From the NCBI RefSeq assembly GCF_013911645.1, contig NZ_JACESV010000002.1, forward strand, positions 682,001-746,000: a DNA stretch of 64,000 nt, in the 5' to 3' direction. The notes beneath the pieces were generated by a model that ran no database searches, was not told the origin of the DNA, and worked only from the letters and a program-made list of their open reading frames with translations. Origin of the DNA: Allomuricauda sp. (GTDB taxonomy: Bacteria; Bacteroidota; Bacteroidia; Flavobacteriales; Flavobacteriaceae). The position numbers and the translations under genes were made by a program. Every line of letters begins with the position of its first letter. The first letter of the stretch is position 1. Below are positions 1 to 10,346 of the stretch, piece by piece.

Positions 1-1
1 T

Positions 2-223
2 TCCGAAGCCAAAGAACAAGCGCAAGTCGAAGGCGATAAGATGATCAAGCAGGCACAAGCCACTATAGAAAGTGAAAAGAAAGCCGCCGTTGCCGATATT
101 AAGGCACAGGTAGCTAGCCTTTCCCTTGAAATTGCAGAAAAAGTGATTAAAGAAGAACTTTCCCAAAAAGGCAAACAACAAAAGTTGGTTGAGGACATGT
201 TGGGAGACATTAAACTGAACTAA
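2..223 (+). CDS. atpF: ATP synthase F0 subunit B, C-terminal part (truncated by window start)
   Basis: Open frame from window start; Lys/Glu/Ala-rich coiled coil directly upstream of atpH. Confidence 0.9.
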   Translation, partial: SEAKEQAQVEGDKMIKQAQATIESEKKAAVADIKAQVASLSLEIAEKVIKEELSQKGKQQKLVEDMLGDIKLN

Positions 224-227
224 GAGC

Positions 228-767
228 ATGAACCAGAACAGGGCAGCCATACGCTACGCAAAAGCAACCTTGGATTTCGCATTGGAAAAGAAAGCGGCAG
301 ATGCCGTTGAAAAAAACATGCGGGAGATAGCTGCGACCATTTCCGGGAGTGAGGAGCTTCAGCACCTTTTGGAAAGCCCCATCATAAAATCAGAAGTGAA
401 GAAGAACAGTTTGTTGGAAATCTTTAAAGATGCCAACGAGATTACCAAAGGCCTTCTTCAAACCTTGATAAGCAACAAGCGTATTGCCATGCTACAGGAA
501 GTTGCCTTCAAATACATCATTCTTCACGAGAAATTGAAGGGTGAAGAAGTAGCTTATGTGACCACGGCAGTTCCATTGACCGCTGAGCTGGAAAAGAAAA
601 TCTTGGCTACCATTACCAAGGCAACGGGCAATACGATTACCCTGGAAAATAAAATCGATGAGAGCATCATCGGAGGATTTGTACTAAGGGTGGGAGATAC
701 CCAATACGATGCGAGCATCGCTAACAAATTGAACGGATTAAAAAGAGAATTTACAAATAGTCTATAA
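228..767 (+). CDS. atpH: ATP synthase F1 subunit delta
   Basis: 179 aa delta-subunit-like sequence between atpF and atpA. Confidence 0.95.
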   Translation: MNQNRAAIRYAKATLDFALEKKAADAVEKNMREIAATISGSEELQHLLESPIIKSEVKKNSLLEIFKDANEITKGLLQTLISNKRIAMLQEVAFKYIILHEKLKGEEVAYVTTAVPLTAELEKKILATITKATGNTITLENKIDESIIGGFVLRVGDTQYDASIANKLNGLKREFTNSL

Positions 768-769
768 AA

Positions 770-2350
770 ATGGCAGGAGTAAAAGCCGCTGAGGTATCAG
801 CAATTTTGAAAAAACAGTTATCAGGTTTCGAAGCATCCGCTTCTTTGGATGAAGTAGGCACCGTATTACAAGTAGGTGATGGTATTGCCCGTGTGTATGG
901 ACTTGCCAATGTTCAATACGGGGAATTGGTGGAGTTTGACGGCGGAATGCAGGGAATCGTTTTGAACCTAGAGGAGGACAACGTAGGTGTTGTATTGTTG
1001 GGCCCATCGAAAGAGGTCGTGGAAGGCGCCACCGTTAAGAGAACCGAGCGTATAGCCTCCATCAACGTAGGTGAAGGAATTGTTGGCCGTGTGGTGGACA
1101 CCTTGGGCAAACCTATTGATGGTAAAGGACCTATTTCTGGTGAAACCTACGAAATGCCCTTGGAACGCAAAGCTCCTGGAGTAATTTTTAGACAGCCTGT
1201 AAACGAGCCATTGCAAACAGGTATCAAGGCAATCGATGCCATGATTCCGGTTGGTCGTGGACAAAGGGAGTTGGTAATCGGTGATAAGCAAACCGGTAAA
1301 ACCACCGTTTGTATCGATACCATCCTAAACCAAAAAGAATTTTACGATGCCGGTGAACCGGTGTATTGTATCTATGTGGCCATAGGACAAAAAGCATCAA
1401 CCGTAGCCGCCATCGCCAATACTTTGGAAGAAAAAGGGGCATTGGCCTATACCACCATTGTGGCAGCCAACGCTTCCGACCCTGCTCCAATGCAGGTATA
1501 TGCTCCGTTTGCCGGTGCAGCTATCGGGGAGTATTTTAGGGATACAGGTCGTCCGGCCTTGATCATCTATGATGATTTATCAAAACAAGCCGTTGCTTAT
1601 CGTGAGGTATCCTTGCTTTTGAGAAGACCCCCGGGACGTGAAGCATATCCTGGTGACGTTTTCTTCTTGCACTCAAGATTATTGGAGCGCGCCGCCAAGG
1701 TCATTGCCGACGATGAAATCGCAAAGAACATGAACGACCTACCAGAGGTGTTGAAACCCATGGTAAAAGGAGGAGGTTCTTTGACAGCTCTACCAATTAT
1801 TGAAACACAGGCAGGTGACGTATCCGCCTATATCCCGACCAATGTAATTTCCATTACCGATGGTCAGATATTCTTGGAGCAGGACTTGTTCAACCAAGGG
1901 GTTCGTCCTGCGATCAACGTAGGTATCTCCGTATCACGTGTTGGAGGTAATGCCCAGATCAAGTCGATGAAGAAAGTAGCAGGTACTTTGAAACTGGACC
2001 AAGCCCAGTTCCGTGAATTGGAAGCTTTTGCCAAGTTCGGTTCTGATTTGGATGCCGCTACCTTGAACGTTATTGAAAAAGGACGTAGGAACGTAGAGAT
2101 CTTGAAACAGGGCCAGAACGACCCATTTACAGTTGAGGATCAGGTTGCCATCATCTTTGCAGGTTCCAAAAACCTGTTGCGCGATGTTCCTGTGAACAAG
2201 ATAAAGGAGTTTGAAAAGGATTACTTGGAATTCTTGAACGCAAAGCACAGAGATGTGTTGGATACCCTTAAAGCAGGTAAATTGACCGACGAGGTGACCG
2301 AAACATTGACGGCTGTTTGCAAGGATCTTTCAAGTAAATACAAGGCATAA
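770..2350 (+). CDS. atpA: ATP synthase F1 subunit alpha
   Basis: 526 aa with GDKQTGKT Walker A and typical alpha-subunit sequence. Confidence 0.99.
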   Translation: MAGVKAAEVSAILKKQLSGFEASASLDEVGTVLQVGDGIARVYGLANVQYGELVEFDGGMQGIVLNLEEDNVGVVLLGPSKEVVEGATVKRTERIASINVGEGIVGRVVDTLGKPIDGKGPISGETYEMPLERKAPGVIFRQPVNEPLQTGIKAIDAMIPVGRGQRELVIGDKQTGKTTVCIDTILNQKEFYDAGEPVYCIYVAIGQKASTVAAIANTLEEKGALAYTTIVAANASDPAPMQVYAPFAGAAIGEYFRDTGRPALIIYDDLSKQAVAYREVSLLLRRPPGREAYPGDVFFLHSRLLERAAKVIADDEIAKNMNDLPEVLKPMVKGGGSLTALPIIETQAGDVSAYIPTNVISITDGQIFLEQDLFNQGVRPAINVGISVSRVGGNAQIKSMKKVAGTLKLDQAQFRELEAFAKFGSDLDAATLNVIEKGRRNVEILKQGQNDPFTVEDQVAIIFAGSKNLLRDVPVNKIKEFEKDYLEFLNAKHRDVLDTLKAGKLTDEVTETLTAVCKDLSSKYKA

Positions 2351-2355
2351 CAATT

Positions 2356-2416
2356 GTCATTCCCGTGAAAACGGGAATCCATAACCAAAAAGATTCCGCA
2401 TCAAGTGCGGAATGAC
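2356..2416. repeat. Interspersed palindromic repeat between atpA and atpG
   Basis: gtcattcccgtgaaaacgggaatcc ... gattccgcatcaagtgcggaatgac; GTCATTCC and GGAATGAC form opposite ends. Confidence 0.75.
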
Positions 2417-2426
2417 AAAGAAGCAT

Positions 2427-3287
2427 ATGGCGAATCTAAAGGAAATACGGAACAGGATAACATCCATCTCTTCAACGATGCAGATTACCAGTGCCATGAA
2501 AATGGTTTCCGCTGCAAAGTTGAAAAAAGCCCAGGATGCCATCACGGCCATGCGTCCCTATTCGGACAAGCTTACCGAGCTTTTGCAAGGGCTTAGTGCC
2601 AGTTTGGAAGGAGACGGAGGAAGCGAATACGCTGACAAAAGACCCGTGAACAAAGTTTTGGTTGTTGCCATCACTTCGAATAGAGGTCTTTGTGGTGGAT
2701 TCAACTCCAACATCATCAAGCAGAGCAACAATTTGGTGTCCAACAAGTATCCGGGAAAACAAGTTGATTTCTACACCATTGGCAAAAAGGGAAACGACAT
2801 CCTTCGTAAAAGACATACCATATTGGGTGACCAAAGCAAGGTGTACGATGATTTGACCTTTGACAACGTTGCGGAAATCGCTGAATTGTTGATGCGTTTG
2901 TTCACCAAAGGTGATTACGACAAAATTGAATTGGTGTACAACAAGTTCAAGAATGCCGCTACGCAAATTGTGATGACCGAACAGTTTTTGCCCATCGTTG
3001 GCGCAGAAGGAGAGGAAGCCATTGCGGCGGATTATATTTTTGAGCCGTCCAAAGAAGAAATCGTTAAGGAATTGATTCCTAAATCCTTGAAGACACAATT
3101 GTTCAAAGCTCTTAGGGATTCTTTTGCGAGTGAGCACGGTGCGCGTATGACGGCGATGCACAAAGCAACCGATAATGCCGCCGAACTTAGGGATGAGTTG
3201 AAATTGACCTATAACAAAGCCCGTCAAGCAGCGATTACCAACGAAATCCTTGAGATTGTTGGTGGAGCGGAAGCGTTGAACAATTAA
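2427..3287 (+). CDS. atpG: ATP synthase F1 subunit gamma (the ORF opens at 2412; likely start is ATG 2427, MANLKEIRNRI)
   Basis: Canonical gamma N-terminus MANLKEIRNRI and C-terminus ARQAAITNEILEIVGGAEAL. Confidence 0.97.
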   Translation: MANLKEIRNRITSISSTMQITSAMKMVSAAKLKKAQDAITAMRPYSDKLTELLQGLSASLEGDGGSEYADKRPVNKVLVVAITSNRGLCGGFNSNIIKQSNNLVSNKYPGKQVDFYTIGKKGNDILRKRHTILGDQSKVYDDLTFDNVAEIAELLMRLFTKGDYDKIELVYNKFKNAATQIVMTEQFLPIVGAEGEEAIAADYIFEPSKEEIVKELIPKSLKTQLFKALRDSFASEHGARMTAMHKATDNAAELRDELKLTYNKARQAAITNEILEIVGGAEALNN

Positions 3288-3395
3288 ACCGAATGAAGAT
3301 GAGGTCAAATTTTCCAACAGAGACGTTGAACAATTAAGCCGAACTAAAGTGAGGCTAAATATTCAATAACGGAAGCGTTGAACAATTAGATTACA
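3267..3395 (+). repeat. Three partial tandem copies of the atpG 3' end (gcgttgaacaatta)
   Basis: agcgttgaacaatta at about 3272, agacgttgaacaatta at about 3321, aagcgttgaacaatta at about 3373; a fourth copy lies at about 6686. Confidence 0.85.
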
Positions 3396-3413
3396 ATATT
3401 TTTATATAATGAA

Positions 3414-3441
3414 AGGCTACCAAATTCGGTGGCCTTTTTTT
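3414..3441 (+). terminator. Rho-independent terminator, copy 1
   Basis: aggctacc-aaatt-cggtggcct followed by a T-run. Confidence 0.8.
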
Positions 3442-3664
3442 GTGCCTTTTTTAGCCGATTTTCAAAGTAATTGTGGAAAAACTCCAGTTTTTTTAAGGTT
3501 TTTGTCCAGCCCTAAGTCGAATAAAGTTATTAGTTTAGCCCAACGCAATCCCCATTACTTGTCGAGTGCAGCAAAAGTGTACGTCCAGAGCGGCCGTATG
3601 CGGTGTGTTGCATTAATTTTTTAAAGATTTCCCCAAATCTTTTAATATCTAAAACTTGACAAGA

Positions 3665-5470
3665 ATGAAACAACTGAAAAACCTACTGCCCGTAATGCTA
3701 TTGGCCCTCTTGGCATGGAACTGCGAAAAGGATGATGCTCCATTGAGCCCCCCTCACCATAAAAATGTTGTGAATATACAGACATTGACCCTGGAGGAGC
3801 TTAATCAAAAAGAATCCTTAAAAAAACCTTTAGGAAAGATAGACAAGTTGCTGGATGTCAACAAAACAACAAATCACACATCCAAACTCAAAACTACCGA
3901 CGGCTCTTTCACAGTTTTGACCAAGGATATTGTTGAATTGACCACGAGCAACTCAAAATCGTACAGCTTTAGAACTGAAACTCCTGTGTATCCAGAAGCG
4001 GATTTTGAAAATCTAGTAATCTATAAAAAAGACGGGGAGACGTTCAAATTTTATCTTTATAGTTACAAGTACATCTTTTTTGAAGGGGAATGGCAAAATT
4101 ATATTATTTCCATAGTTCCTATAGATGCGGAAGCATTGGGGCTGGAAAATTTAGTAGAGAATTTTACATCCAAAATGCTATTGGCCAACAATTGTTTATG
4201 GAATATAGTCGGATATGAGATAAGTCTTGTATGGTGTTTTGGATCCAATAACGGAAATTTTGGAATGGAAGGGAACGGATCCTCAAGTCCTATTTCTGGA
4301 TGTGAGGATTGGGTGTACTTTAACCCAGATGGTATTGGAAAATGTGTAAGGACAAGAGGGTGCGTTGACTCCAATGGCAATGTGTATTCCATAACTGAAT
4401 ATAATGTTCAGTGTTCTGGCAATGTTGTGCACGGAGAAAACGGAGGTGGCAACGATGGGGGAAACAATGAAAACTATGATGGGGATGTTGATGATAACTG
4501 GGGCATCGAAGATGGGCCGATCAATGATGGTCCCGTAAATGGAGGGGGAACACCCAACAATGATGTTGAAGAGGAAATAGTTCCCGTAAACCCTCCTGTA
4601 GACTATGTACAGACCGCCGAACTTTGTTTGGGCCTTTTTGGAAACAATTACAACATTCCCCAAGATACCATGGAAGACTTGGGAAAATACATCTACGAGA
4701 ACAGTTGTAATGACCCATTTGTATCTGAAGCAATTAATGCCCTACAGCACGGCGACAATGAAGTGGATTTTGAGGAGAAGATTATTTATCTTTTGGAGGA
4801 CTATCCATGTCAGGCTGACATAATTAAAGATGCCCTTGCGGCCAATTCACCAGTTACTGATTTGGTAATGGATATATTTAATAGCGATGTTAAGCCAAGT
4901 ATTACAATCCAAGCAGATGATTTAGATGACATTTTTTGGGGAGGATACACAACTGTACAGAATGGCACCCCATTTCATTATTTAATAACTATAAATACAG
5001 AACGCTTAGATGTTTCTACTGATATTGATATTGCATCTATAACCATTCACGAAAGTGTCCATGCCTTGTTGTTTTATTTTTATCAAGCAGGTTCGTTTCA
5101 ATCCGAAAATGAATCGTATGCTCAACTGGTTGAAGATTTTACAATTCACCAAGCTTCTTTTGGAGGCGACCACCATGAGTATATGCAAAACTTAGTAGGC
5201 TATATCGCTGATGCCTTATATGAATGGGCAATTAACAGCGGTTATTCTCCAAGTGATTTTCTTAGTTTCAATACAATTGATAACAATAATTATGATGGAC
5301 TTAGAGAATATTTAGACAAACTTGCTTGGAATGGGTTAACTGACACAGGTACTTTTGAGCTACTATATCCAGAAGGAACTCTGGAAAGACAAAATATAAT
5401 ACAATTAATTAATTCAGAATCTTTGCCTTATGAAAACTCGGCAAATCCCAAAGGGACTATATGTGATTAG
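3665..5470 (+). CDS. Secreted lipoprotein with putative zincin (HExxH) metallopeptidase domain
   Basis: Signal peptide with lipobox ...LLAWNC followed by EKDD; Gly/Asn/Asp-rich linker; HESVH at 5048-5062. The listed ORF starts at TTG 3656; ATG 3665 is more likely. Confidence 0.65.
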   Translation: MKQLKNLLPVMLLALLAWNCEKDDAPLSPPHHKNVVNIQTLTLEELNQKESLKKPLGKIDKLLDVNKTTNHTSKLKTTDGSFTVLTKDIVELTTSNSKSYSFRTETPVYPEADFENLVIYKKDGETFKFYLYSYKYIFFEGEWQNYIISIVPIDAEALGLENLVENFTSKMLLANNCLWNIVGYEISLVWCFGSNNGNFGMEGNGSSSPISGCEDWVYFNPDGIGKCVRTRGCVDSNGNVYSITEYNVQCSGNVVHGENGGGNDGGNNENYDGDVDDNWGIEDGPINDGPVNGGGTPNNDVEEEIVPVNPPVDYVQTAELCLGLFGNNYNIPQDTMEDLGKYIYENSCNDPFVSEAINALQHGDNEVDFEEKIIYLLEDYPCQADIIKDALAANSPVTDLVMDIFNSDVKPSITIQADDLDDIFWGGYTTVQNGTPFHYLITINTERLDVSTDIDIASITIHESVHALLFYFYQAGSFQSENESYAQLVEDFTIHQASFGGDHHEYMQNLVGYIADALYEWAINSGYSPSDFLSFNTIDNNNYDGLREYLDKLAWNGLTDTGTFELLYPEGTLERQNIIQLINSESLPYENSANPKGTICD

Positions 5471-6008
5471 TATCATTATAGTTTGTTTTAGTTGCAAGGC
5501 GATTAAGCCTAACACCTATATTGTAGGTGAGGCATATAAAGTAGCTAAAGTTTCTATAAACTATTTAATTGAAACTAAACTTGAATATTTAAAAAGGCAA
5601 GATAAAGACACCATAATTCTATATCAAAAGGTAGATACTTTCGAAATTAAAGATTTTAAAAAGCATATTGATAATTTCCAAATTCAAAAAGAGGCTAATT
5701 TAAACATACCAGAATGTGCTGATTCGATTTATAAAAATTTTGATTTTGCTAATACTCAAAAAGAGATAAAAGGAATTTTAGAATGGGATATTAGTAAATT
5801 GGAAACAAAAAAAGTAATCAAAAAAGAAACCTCAGAGATTAAAAGATTAGACCATCGTTTAAAATTGTCAGTCCCGGTTTTTAACAAAAAAATTGATAAA
5901 GCTTTGGTACTATTAAATCATATTAATACGGGGCAAATCATCTACTATTTGGAGAAGAGGCCTTATGGTTGGGAGGTAAAGTGTGAAGTCTATATTGCTT
6001 TTCATTAG
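5430..6008 (+). CDS. Small lipoprotein, copy 1 (overlaps the peptidase gene by 41 bp)
   Basis: MKTRQI...IVCFSCKAIKP signal peptide/lipobox; similar to the next ORF at N- and C-termini. Confidence 0.7.
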   Translation: MKTRQIPKGLYVISIIIVCFSCKAIKPNTYIVGEAYKVAKVSINYLIETKLEYLKRQDKDTIILYQKVDTFEIKDFKKHIDNFQIQKEANLNIPECADSIYKNFDFANTQKEIKGILEWDISKLETKKVIKKETSEIKRLDHRLKLSVPVFNKKIDKALVLLNHINTGQIIYYLEKRPYGWEVKCEVYIAFH

Positions 6009-6017
6009 CTGAATTAA

Positions 6018-6092
6018 ATTATTCAATTAATATATTCTGAATCTTCACCTTATGAAAACTAGGCAAATCCACTTGGTACTCCTTGTGATTAG
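6018..6092 (+). pseudogene. Displaced remnant of the 3' end of the upstream peptidase gene
   Basis: Frame reads IIQLIYSESSPYEN*ANPLGTPCD* versus peptidase C-terminus IIQLINSESLPYENSANPKGTICD*. Confidence 0.75.
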
Positions 6093-6627
6093 TCTATTCT
6101 TATTTATTGCTTGCAAGGCATTGCCCAAAGAAGAAATTTTGGTAAATGAAACATATGGAATCATTAACACAACTCTTAATGATTATAAAAATCCCAACAA
6201 ACCTTATGTTATAATAGAAGAAACAGTAGGACTGGCAATAGAAGACTTCAACAGTCACATGAACGGCCAAAAAGTATTGAATGATGAGGGCTACAATTCT
6301 GACCCGTGTGCAATGCGCTATATTGAAGGCAAAGTGAAATTAAACAAAACCACCTTTAGATTAAAAACGTGGGATAGATCAAAAATCACTTATAATGAAG
6401 TAAGTTATATTAGTCGTGAAAAGCTGGGTAAAAACATATCTATGAAAGAGGCCAATGAACTTATGGGCAAACAAATTTTTAGTTTCTCAAACCCGATTTA
6501 TGATAAGAGTTTGGTTAATGCAGTAATACTTATAAACATAAGCAGGGAAGGTGAAAAACACCATTTTCTAAATAAGGAAGATGGAAAGTGGATATTGAAT
6601 TGTGAATATTATATTAGCGTATATTAA
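6052..6627 (+). CDS. Small lipoprotein, copy 2 (paralogue of 5430-6008)
   Basis: MKTRQIHLVLLVISLFLFIACKALPKEE; C-terminal NCEYYISVY matches KCEVYIAFH of copy 1. Confidence 0.7.
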   Translation: MKTRQIHLVLLVISLFLFIACKALPKEEILVNETYGIINTTLNDYKNPNKPYVIIEETVGLAIEDFNSHMNGQKVLNDEGYNSDPCAMRYIEGKVKLNKTTFRLKTWDRSKITYNEVSYISREKLGKNISMKEANELMGKQIFSFSNPIYDKSLVNAVILINISREGEKHHFLNKEDGKWILNCEYYISVY

Positions 6628-6667
6628 ATATTAGTTAGTACATACAGGCTTCGTAGCTCGCCTAGTG

Positions 6668-6752
6668 CTACATATTCAATAGCTCAAGCGTTGAACAATT
6701 AGAATTACAATATTTCTATATAATTGGAGGCCACCATTTCGGTGGCCTTTTT
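6668..6752 (+). repeat. Second copy of the atpG-tail/terminator block, including terminator ggccacc-atttc-ggtggcc-ttttt
   Basis: cta(c)atattcaata..aagcgttgaacaattaga(a)ttacaatattt(c)tatataat..ggtggccttttt closely matches 3355-3441. Confidence 0.85.
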
Positions 6753-6831
6753 GTTTTTCTTGACATTACGACTAAAGGCTTTTGCGTAACTTGTAGCCAC
6801 CTAATCAAGGTTTTTAAAGAAGCAACACCTA

Positions 6832-8295
6832 TTGAACCCATTAAAAAGGCTTTTTAAACAAACATTTATCTATGGTTTGGCCACGGTATTGCCGCGGGTG
6901 CTCTCTTTTTTGTTGGTGCCCTTATATACATCGGTAATGAACCCCGAAACCTATGGTGAGATTTCAGTTATCTTCTCGTGGTTTGCCATTTTTAATGTGG
7001 TGCTTGCTTACGGTATGGAAACGGCTTTTTTCCGTTTTTTCAATAAGTATTCCAATAAGGAGAACGTGATTTCAACTTCGTTGATTTCATTGCTGATATC
7101 CTCCTTGGCCTTTTTTGCAGGATCGCTGATTTTCAAAGAAACCTTTGCTTCGCTAATAGATGTTAAAGCGTCACTGATAATTTATATCATCTTAATTCTC
7201 GTTCTAGATGCATTGGCCATTGTTCCCTTTGCTTGGCTCAGGGCAAAGGAGCGACCACTTCGATATTCAATTGTAAAAGTGAACAGTGTGGCGATGAATT
7301 TGCTGTTGAATATTTTTTTCTTGACCATATTGCCGAGATTGGCGGAAAATGGGTCGTCGTTTTGGGCGGAAATCTACAAAGAAAATTTTCAGATTGAATA
7401 TGTATTTATCGCCAACGTGATTTCCAGCGGCGTGGCCTTTTTGTGGGTGAGCGGTATTTATTTTGACACTAAATATAGCTTTGATAAACGTTTATGGAAG
7501 GAAATGCTCAAATATTCCCTCCCCATTATGGTAGCTGGGCTTGCATTTACGGTAAACGAGGTTTTTGACCGTATTCTTTTAGATCGATTATTGCCCGAAA
7601 ACGTTGCCAAGGCAGAAATCGGAAAGTATTCCGCTTGCTATAAATTGGCCGTGTTCATGACGCTGTTCGGCACCGCCTTCCGATTAGGGGTGGAGCCTTT
7701 CTTTTTTAGTCATGCGAACACTGAAAATCCAAAGAAAGCCTATGCCCAGATTACCAACTATTTTGTGATTATGGGCAGCCTTATCTTTTTGGGAGTGATG
7801 GTATTTATAGATCCCTTGAAAAAACTATTGGTGCGCGATGCCGCTTTTTGGGAAGCCTTGGACGTGGTTCCCATTATACTTTTGGCCAGTTTCTGTTTGG
7901 GCATCTACCACAACCTGTCCGTTTGGTACAAGGTAACCGACCGGACCAAGTTCGGGGCCTATATTTCATCCGTGGGGGCAATCATTACCTTGGTCATCAA
8001 TATAAGCCTTATTCCAAAAATTGGGTATATGGCATCCGCTCTGGCCACTTTGGCGGCCTATGGTAGTATGATGCTTTTGTCCTATCATTTTGGAAAAAAA
8101 TACTACCCCGTTCCCTACAACATGCGGAAGATAGTCTTCTACCTTTCCGTATCACTCATATTTTCAATACTATCATTCTATGTTTTTAATAGAAATTTAA
8201 TAGCCGGCAGCATACTGTTTTTGTTATTTTTGGGGTTAGTGTATAAGATGGAAGGAGATAAATTACGAAGCATATTATTAAGACGTGAAGATTAA
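6832..8295 (+). CDS. Polysaccharide flippase / oligosaccharide exporter (Wzx/MATE-like)
   Basis: 487 aa multi-TM protein; TTG start. Confidence 0.85.
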   Translation: MNPLKRLFKQTFIYGLATVLPRVLSFLLVPLYTSVMNPETYGEISVIFSWFAIFNVVLAYGMETAFFRFFNKYSNKENVISTSLISLLISSLAFFAGSLIFKETFASLIDVKASLIIYIILILVLDALAIVPFAWLRAKERPLRYSIVKVNSVAMNLLLNIFFLTILPRLAENGSSFWAEIYKENFQIEYVFIANVISSGVAFLWVSGIYFDTKYSFDKRLWKEMLKYSLPIMVAGLAFTVNEVFDRILLDRLLPENVAKAEIGKYSACYKLAVFMTLFGTAFRLGVEPFFFSHANTENPKKAYAQITNYFVIMGSLIFLGVMVFIDPLKKLLVRDAAFWEALDVVPIILLASFCLGIYHNLSVWYKVTDRTKFGAYISSVGAIITLVINISLIPKIGYMASALATLAAYGSMMLLSYHFGKKYYPVPYNMRKIVFYLSVSLIFSILSFYVFNRNLIAGSILFLLFLGLVYKMEGDKLRSILLRRED

Positions 8296-8719
8296 GATCA
8301 TCAACAAATCGGGCCACAAGTTGCCACATTACGAGACGCTTGCTTCGGCAGGTATGGATTTACGAGCGGATATTGAATCACCCATAACTTTAAAACCCTT
8401 GGAAAGGGCCATTGTCCCAACAGGACTTTTTATGGAGCTTCCCGTGGGTTACGAAGCACAAGTACGGCCACGTAGCGGACTCGCCGCCAAAAAAGGCGTC
8501 ACCGTTTTAAATGCTCCAGGCACTATTGATGCCGATTATCGTGGAAACGTTGGGGTAATCTTGGTGAACCTGTCCAATGAAGACTTTACCATCGAAAATG
8601 GGGAACGTATCGCCCAATTGGTTATCGCAAAGCACGAACGTGCCGAGTGGGAAGAAGTCGAAACCCTTTCGGATACCGATAGGGGCGAGGGCGGATTTGG
8701 AAGCACTGGCACCAAATAG
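8285..8719 (+). CDS. dut: dUTP diphosphatase
   Basis: [35 protein letters not shown] and C-terminal [10 protein letters not shown] motifs; GTG start. Confidence 0.98.
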   Translation: MKIKIINKSGHKLPHYETLASAGMDLRADIESPITLKPLERAIVPTGLFMELPVGYEAQVRPRSGLAAKKGVTVLNAPGTIDADYRGNVGVILVNLSNEDFTIENGERIAQLVIAKHERAEWEEVETLSDTDRGEGGFGSTGTK

Positions 8720-8727
8720 AGAAGAAT

Positions 8728-8752
8728 GTCAGGTCGAGCGCAGTCGAGACCC
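8728..8752. repeat. Interspersed repeat gtcaggtcgagcgcagtcgagaccc
   Basis: Core TCGAGCGCAGTCGA shared, in exact or variant form, with other intergenic sites in the window. Confidence 0.7.
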
Positions 8753-8806
8753 TGTTGAATAAATTATAACCTTTAAAAGACACCTGCGTAGGCAGGTGTG
8801 TGACAT

Positions 8807-9823
8807 ATGAAAATAATCGTACCCATGGCGGGAAGAGGATCCCGATTAAGACCGCATACATTAACAGTTCCAAAACCATTGATTCCCGTTGCGGGCAAGC
8901 CGATTGTGCACCGATTGGTGAGCGATATTGCCAAGGTATTGGGAGAACCCATTGAGGAAGTCGCTTTTATTCTCGGCGACCCGGCCTTTTTTGGCGATGA
9001 TGTTGTGGAAAGCTTAATGGAACTGGCAAGTGAATTGGGGGCCAAAGGTTCCATTTACAGACAGGACAAACCGCTTGGAACGGGACACGCCATAATGAGT
9101 GCCAAAGAATCTTTGAGTGGACCTGCCGTAATTGCCTATGCCGACACCTTGATTCGAGCCGATTTTGATTTGGATAAATCGGCCGACAGTGTTATTTGGG
9201 TAAAACAAGTGGAGCAACCGGAAGCTTATGGAGTGGTAAAACTAAATGGAAGCAAGGAAATCGTCGAGTTGGTCGAGAAACCACAAGAGTTTGTTTCCGA
9301 CCTTGCTGTAATCGGTATTTATTACTTTAAGGACGTTGGTGTGCTAAAAAATGAATTACAACATGTGTTGGACAACGACATTACCCATGGTGGCGAATAC
9401 CAAATCAATGATGGCATAAAACGGATGATGGAAAAGGGCATGAAATTTGTTCCTGGTAAAGTGGATGAGTGGATGGACTGTGGCAATAAAAATGTGACCG
9501 TGGAAACCAATCAGCGTATGCTGGGCTTTCTGGAAAATGAGGGTGAAAACATGATTGCCGATTCCGTAAAACAGGAAAATGCGAATATTATAGAGCCTTG
9601 TTTTATTGGCGAGAACGTAGTGCTTAAAAACACAACGGTCGGACCTTATGTTTCGGTTGGAGCGAATACCGTTTTAGAGAATTCAACCGTAAAAAATAGT
9701 TTGATCCAGAGCAATAGTAAAATAAGCAACGCCAACTTGGACAATGCAATGATTGGCAATCACGTTGTTTATAATGGTAATTTTGAGACCATTAGTATTG
9801 GAGATTATTCCGTTTTGGAATAA
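8807..9823 (+). CDS. Sugar nucleotidyltransferase (NDP-sugar pyrophosphorylase)
   Basis: MKIIVPMAGRGSRLRPHTLTVPKPLIPVAGKP motif with C-terminal hexapeptide-like repeats. Confidence 0.92.
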   Translation: MKIIVPMAGRGSRLRPHTLTVPKPLIPVAGKPIVHRLVSDIAKVLGEPIEEVAFILGDPAFFGDDVVESLMELASELGAKGSIYRQDKPLGTGHAIMSAKESLSGPAVIAYADTLIRADFDLDKSADSVIWVKQVEQPEAYGVVKLNGSKEIVELVEKPQEFVSDLAVIGIYYFKDVGVLKNELQHVLDNDITHGGEYQINDGIKRMMEKGMKFVPGKVDEWMDCGNKNVTVETNQRMLGFLENEGENMIADSVKQENANIIEPCFIGENVVLKNTTVGPYVSVGANTVLENSTVKNSLIQSNSKISNANLDNAMIGNHVVYNGNFETISIGDYSVLE

Positions 9824-9867
9824 CTTTAGAATGGATTTTTAGTTGGATGGGGACTTAGGATATTACT

Positions 9868-10335
9868 ATGAAAAAGAAACTTCTTGTTTGGATGGTTTTG
9901 GGAGCATCAATGGTGATGTATTGTGATACCTATGCCCAAGAAAAAGTGAATCTGAACTTTCTTTTTGATGATTGGGTCATTTCCGATAAGGAATCTACTT
10001 TAAAGCAAATAATACTTAGAAAACCAGGCTTTACCAAAACATTGTCAAAAGAAGATTTGAAGACAATTTACACTTTCAAAATAGGTCTGGATTCTGTGGT
10101 CTGTACAAGTCAGATAAAAAACTATTCTGGTTGGATTTGTGGTTCAGAACCTATAAGTTCTGGGAATGATTCACCCAAAAAGGAGGTTTGGTCCTTAAAC
10201 TATGAGGGTAACCAACTTACCAGAGGATACTATTTTGGAAACAATCAAAGCCCAATATATGCCAGTATTTATAAAATAGTTAGTTTGAACCATAACTATT
10301 TAAAGCTCCAATTGTTGGATGAGGTTTTTAATTAG
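9868..10335 (+). CDS. Hypothetical secreted protein
   Basis: 155 aa with signal peptide. Confidence 0.55.
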   Translation: MKKKLLVWMVLGASMVMYCDTYAQEKVNLNFLFDDWVISDKESTLKQIILRKPGFTKTLSKEDLKTIYTFKIGLDSVVCTSQIKNYSGWICGSEPISSGNDSPKKEVWSLNYEGNQLTRGYYFGNNQSPIYASIYKIVSLNHNYLKLQLLDEVFN

Positions 10336-10346
10336 GTAGAGTTAAA

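Noticed and set aside
2472-3317. 281-aa minus-strand ORF antisense to atpG
   Set aside because: atpG is unambiguous on the plus strand; the antisense frame has no recognisable features and is a codon-bias by-product
3409-3624. 71-aa plus-strand ORF after atpG
   Set aside because: Begins inside the atpG terminator hairpin and has no protein-like features
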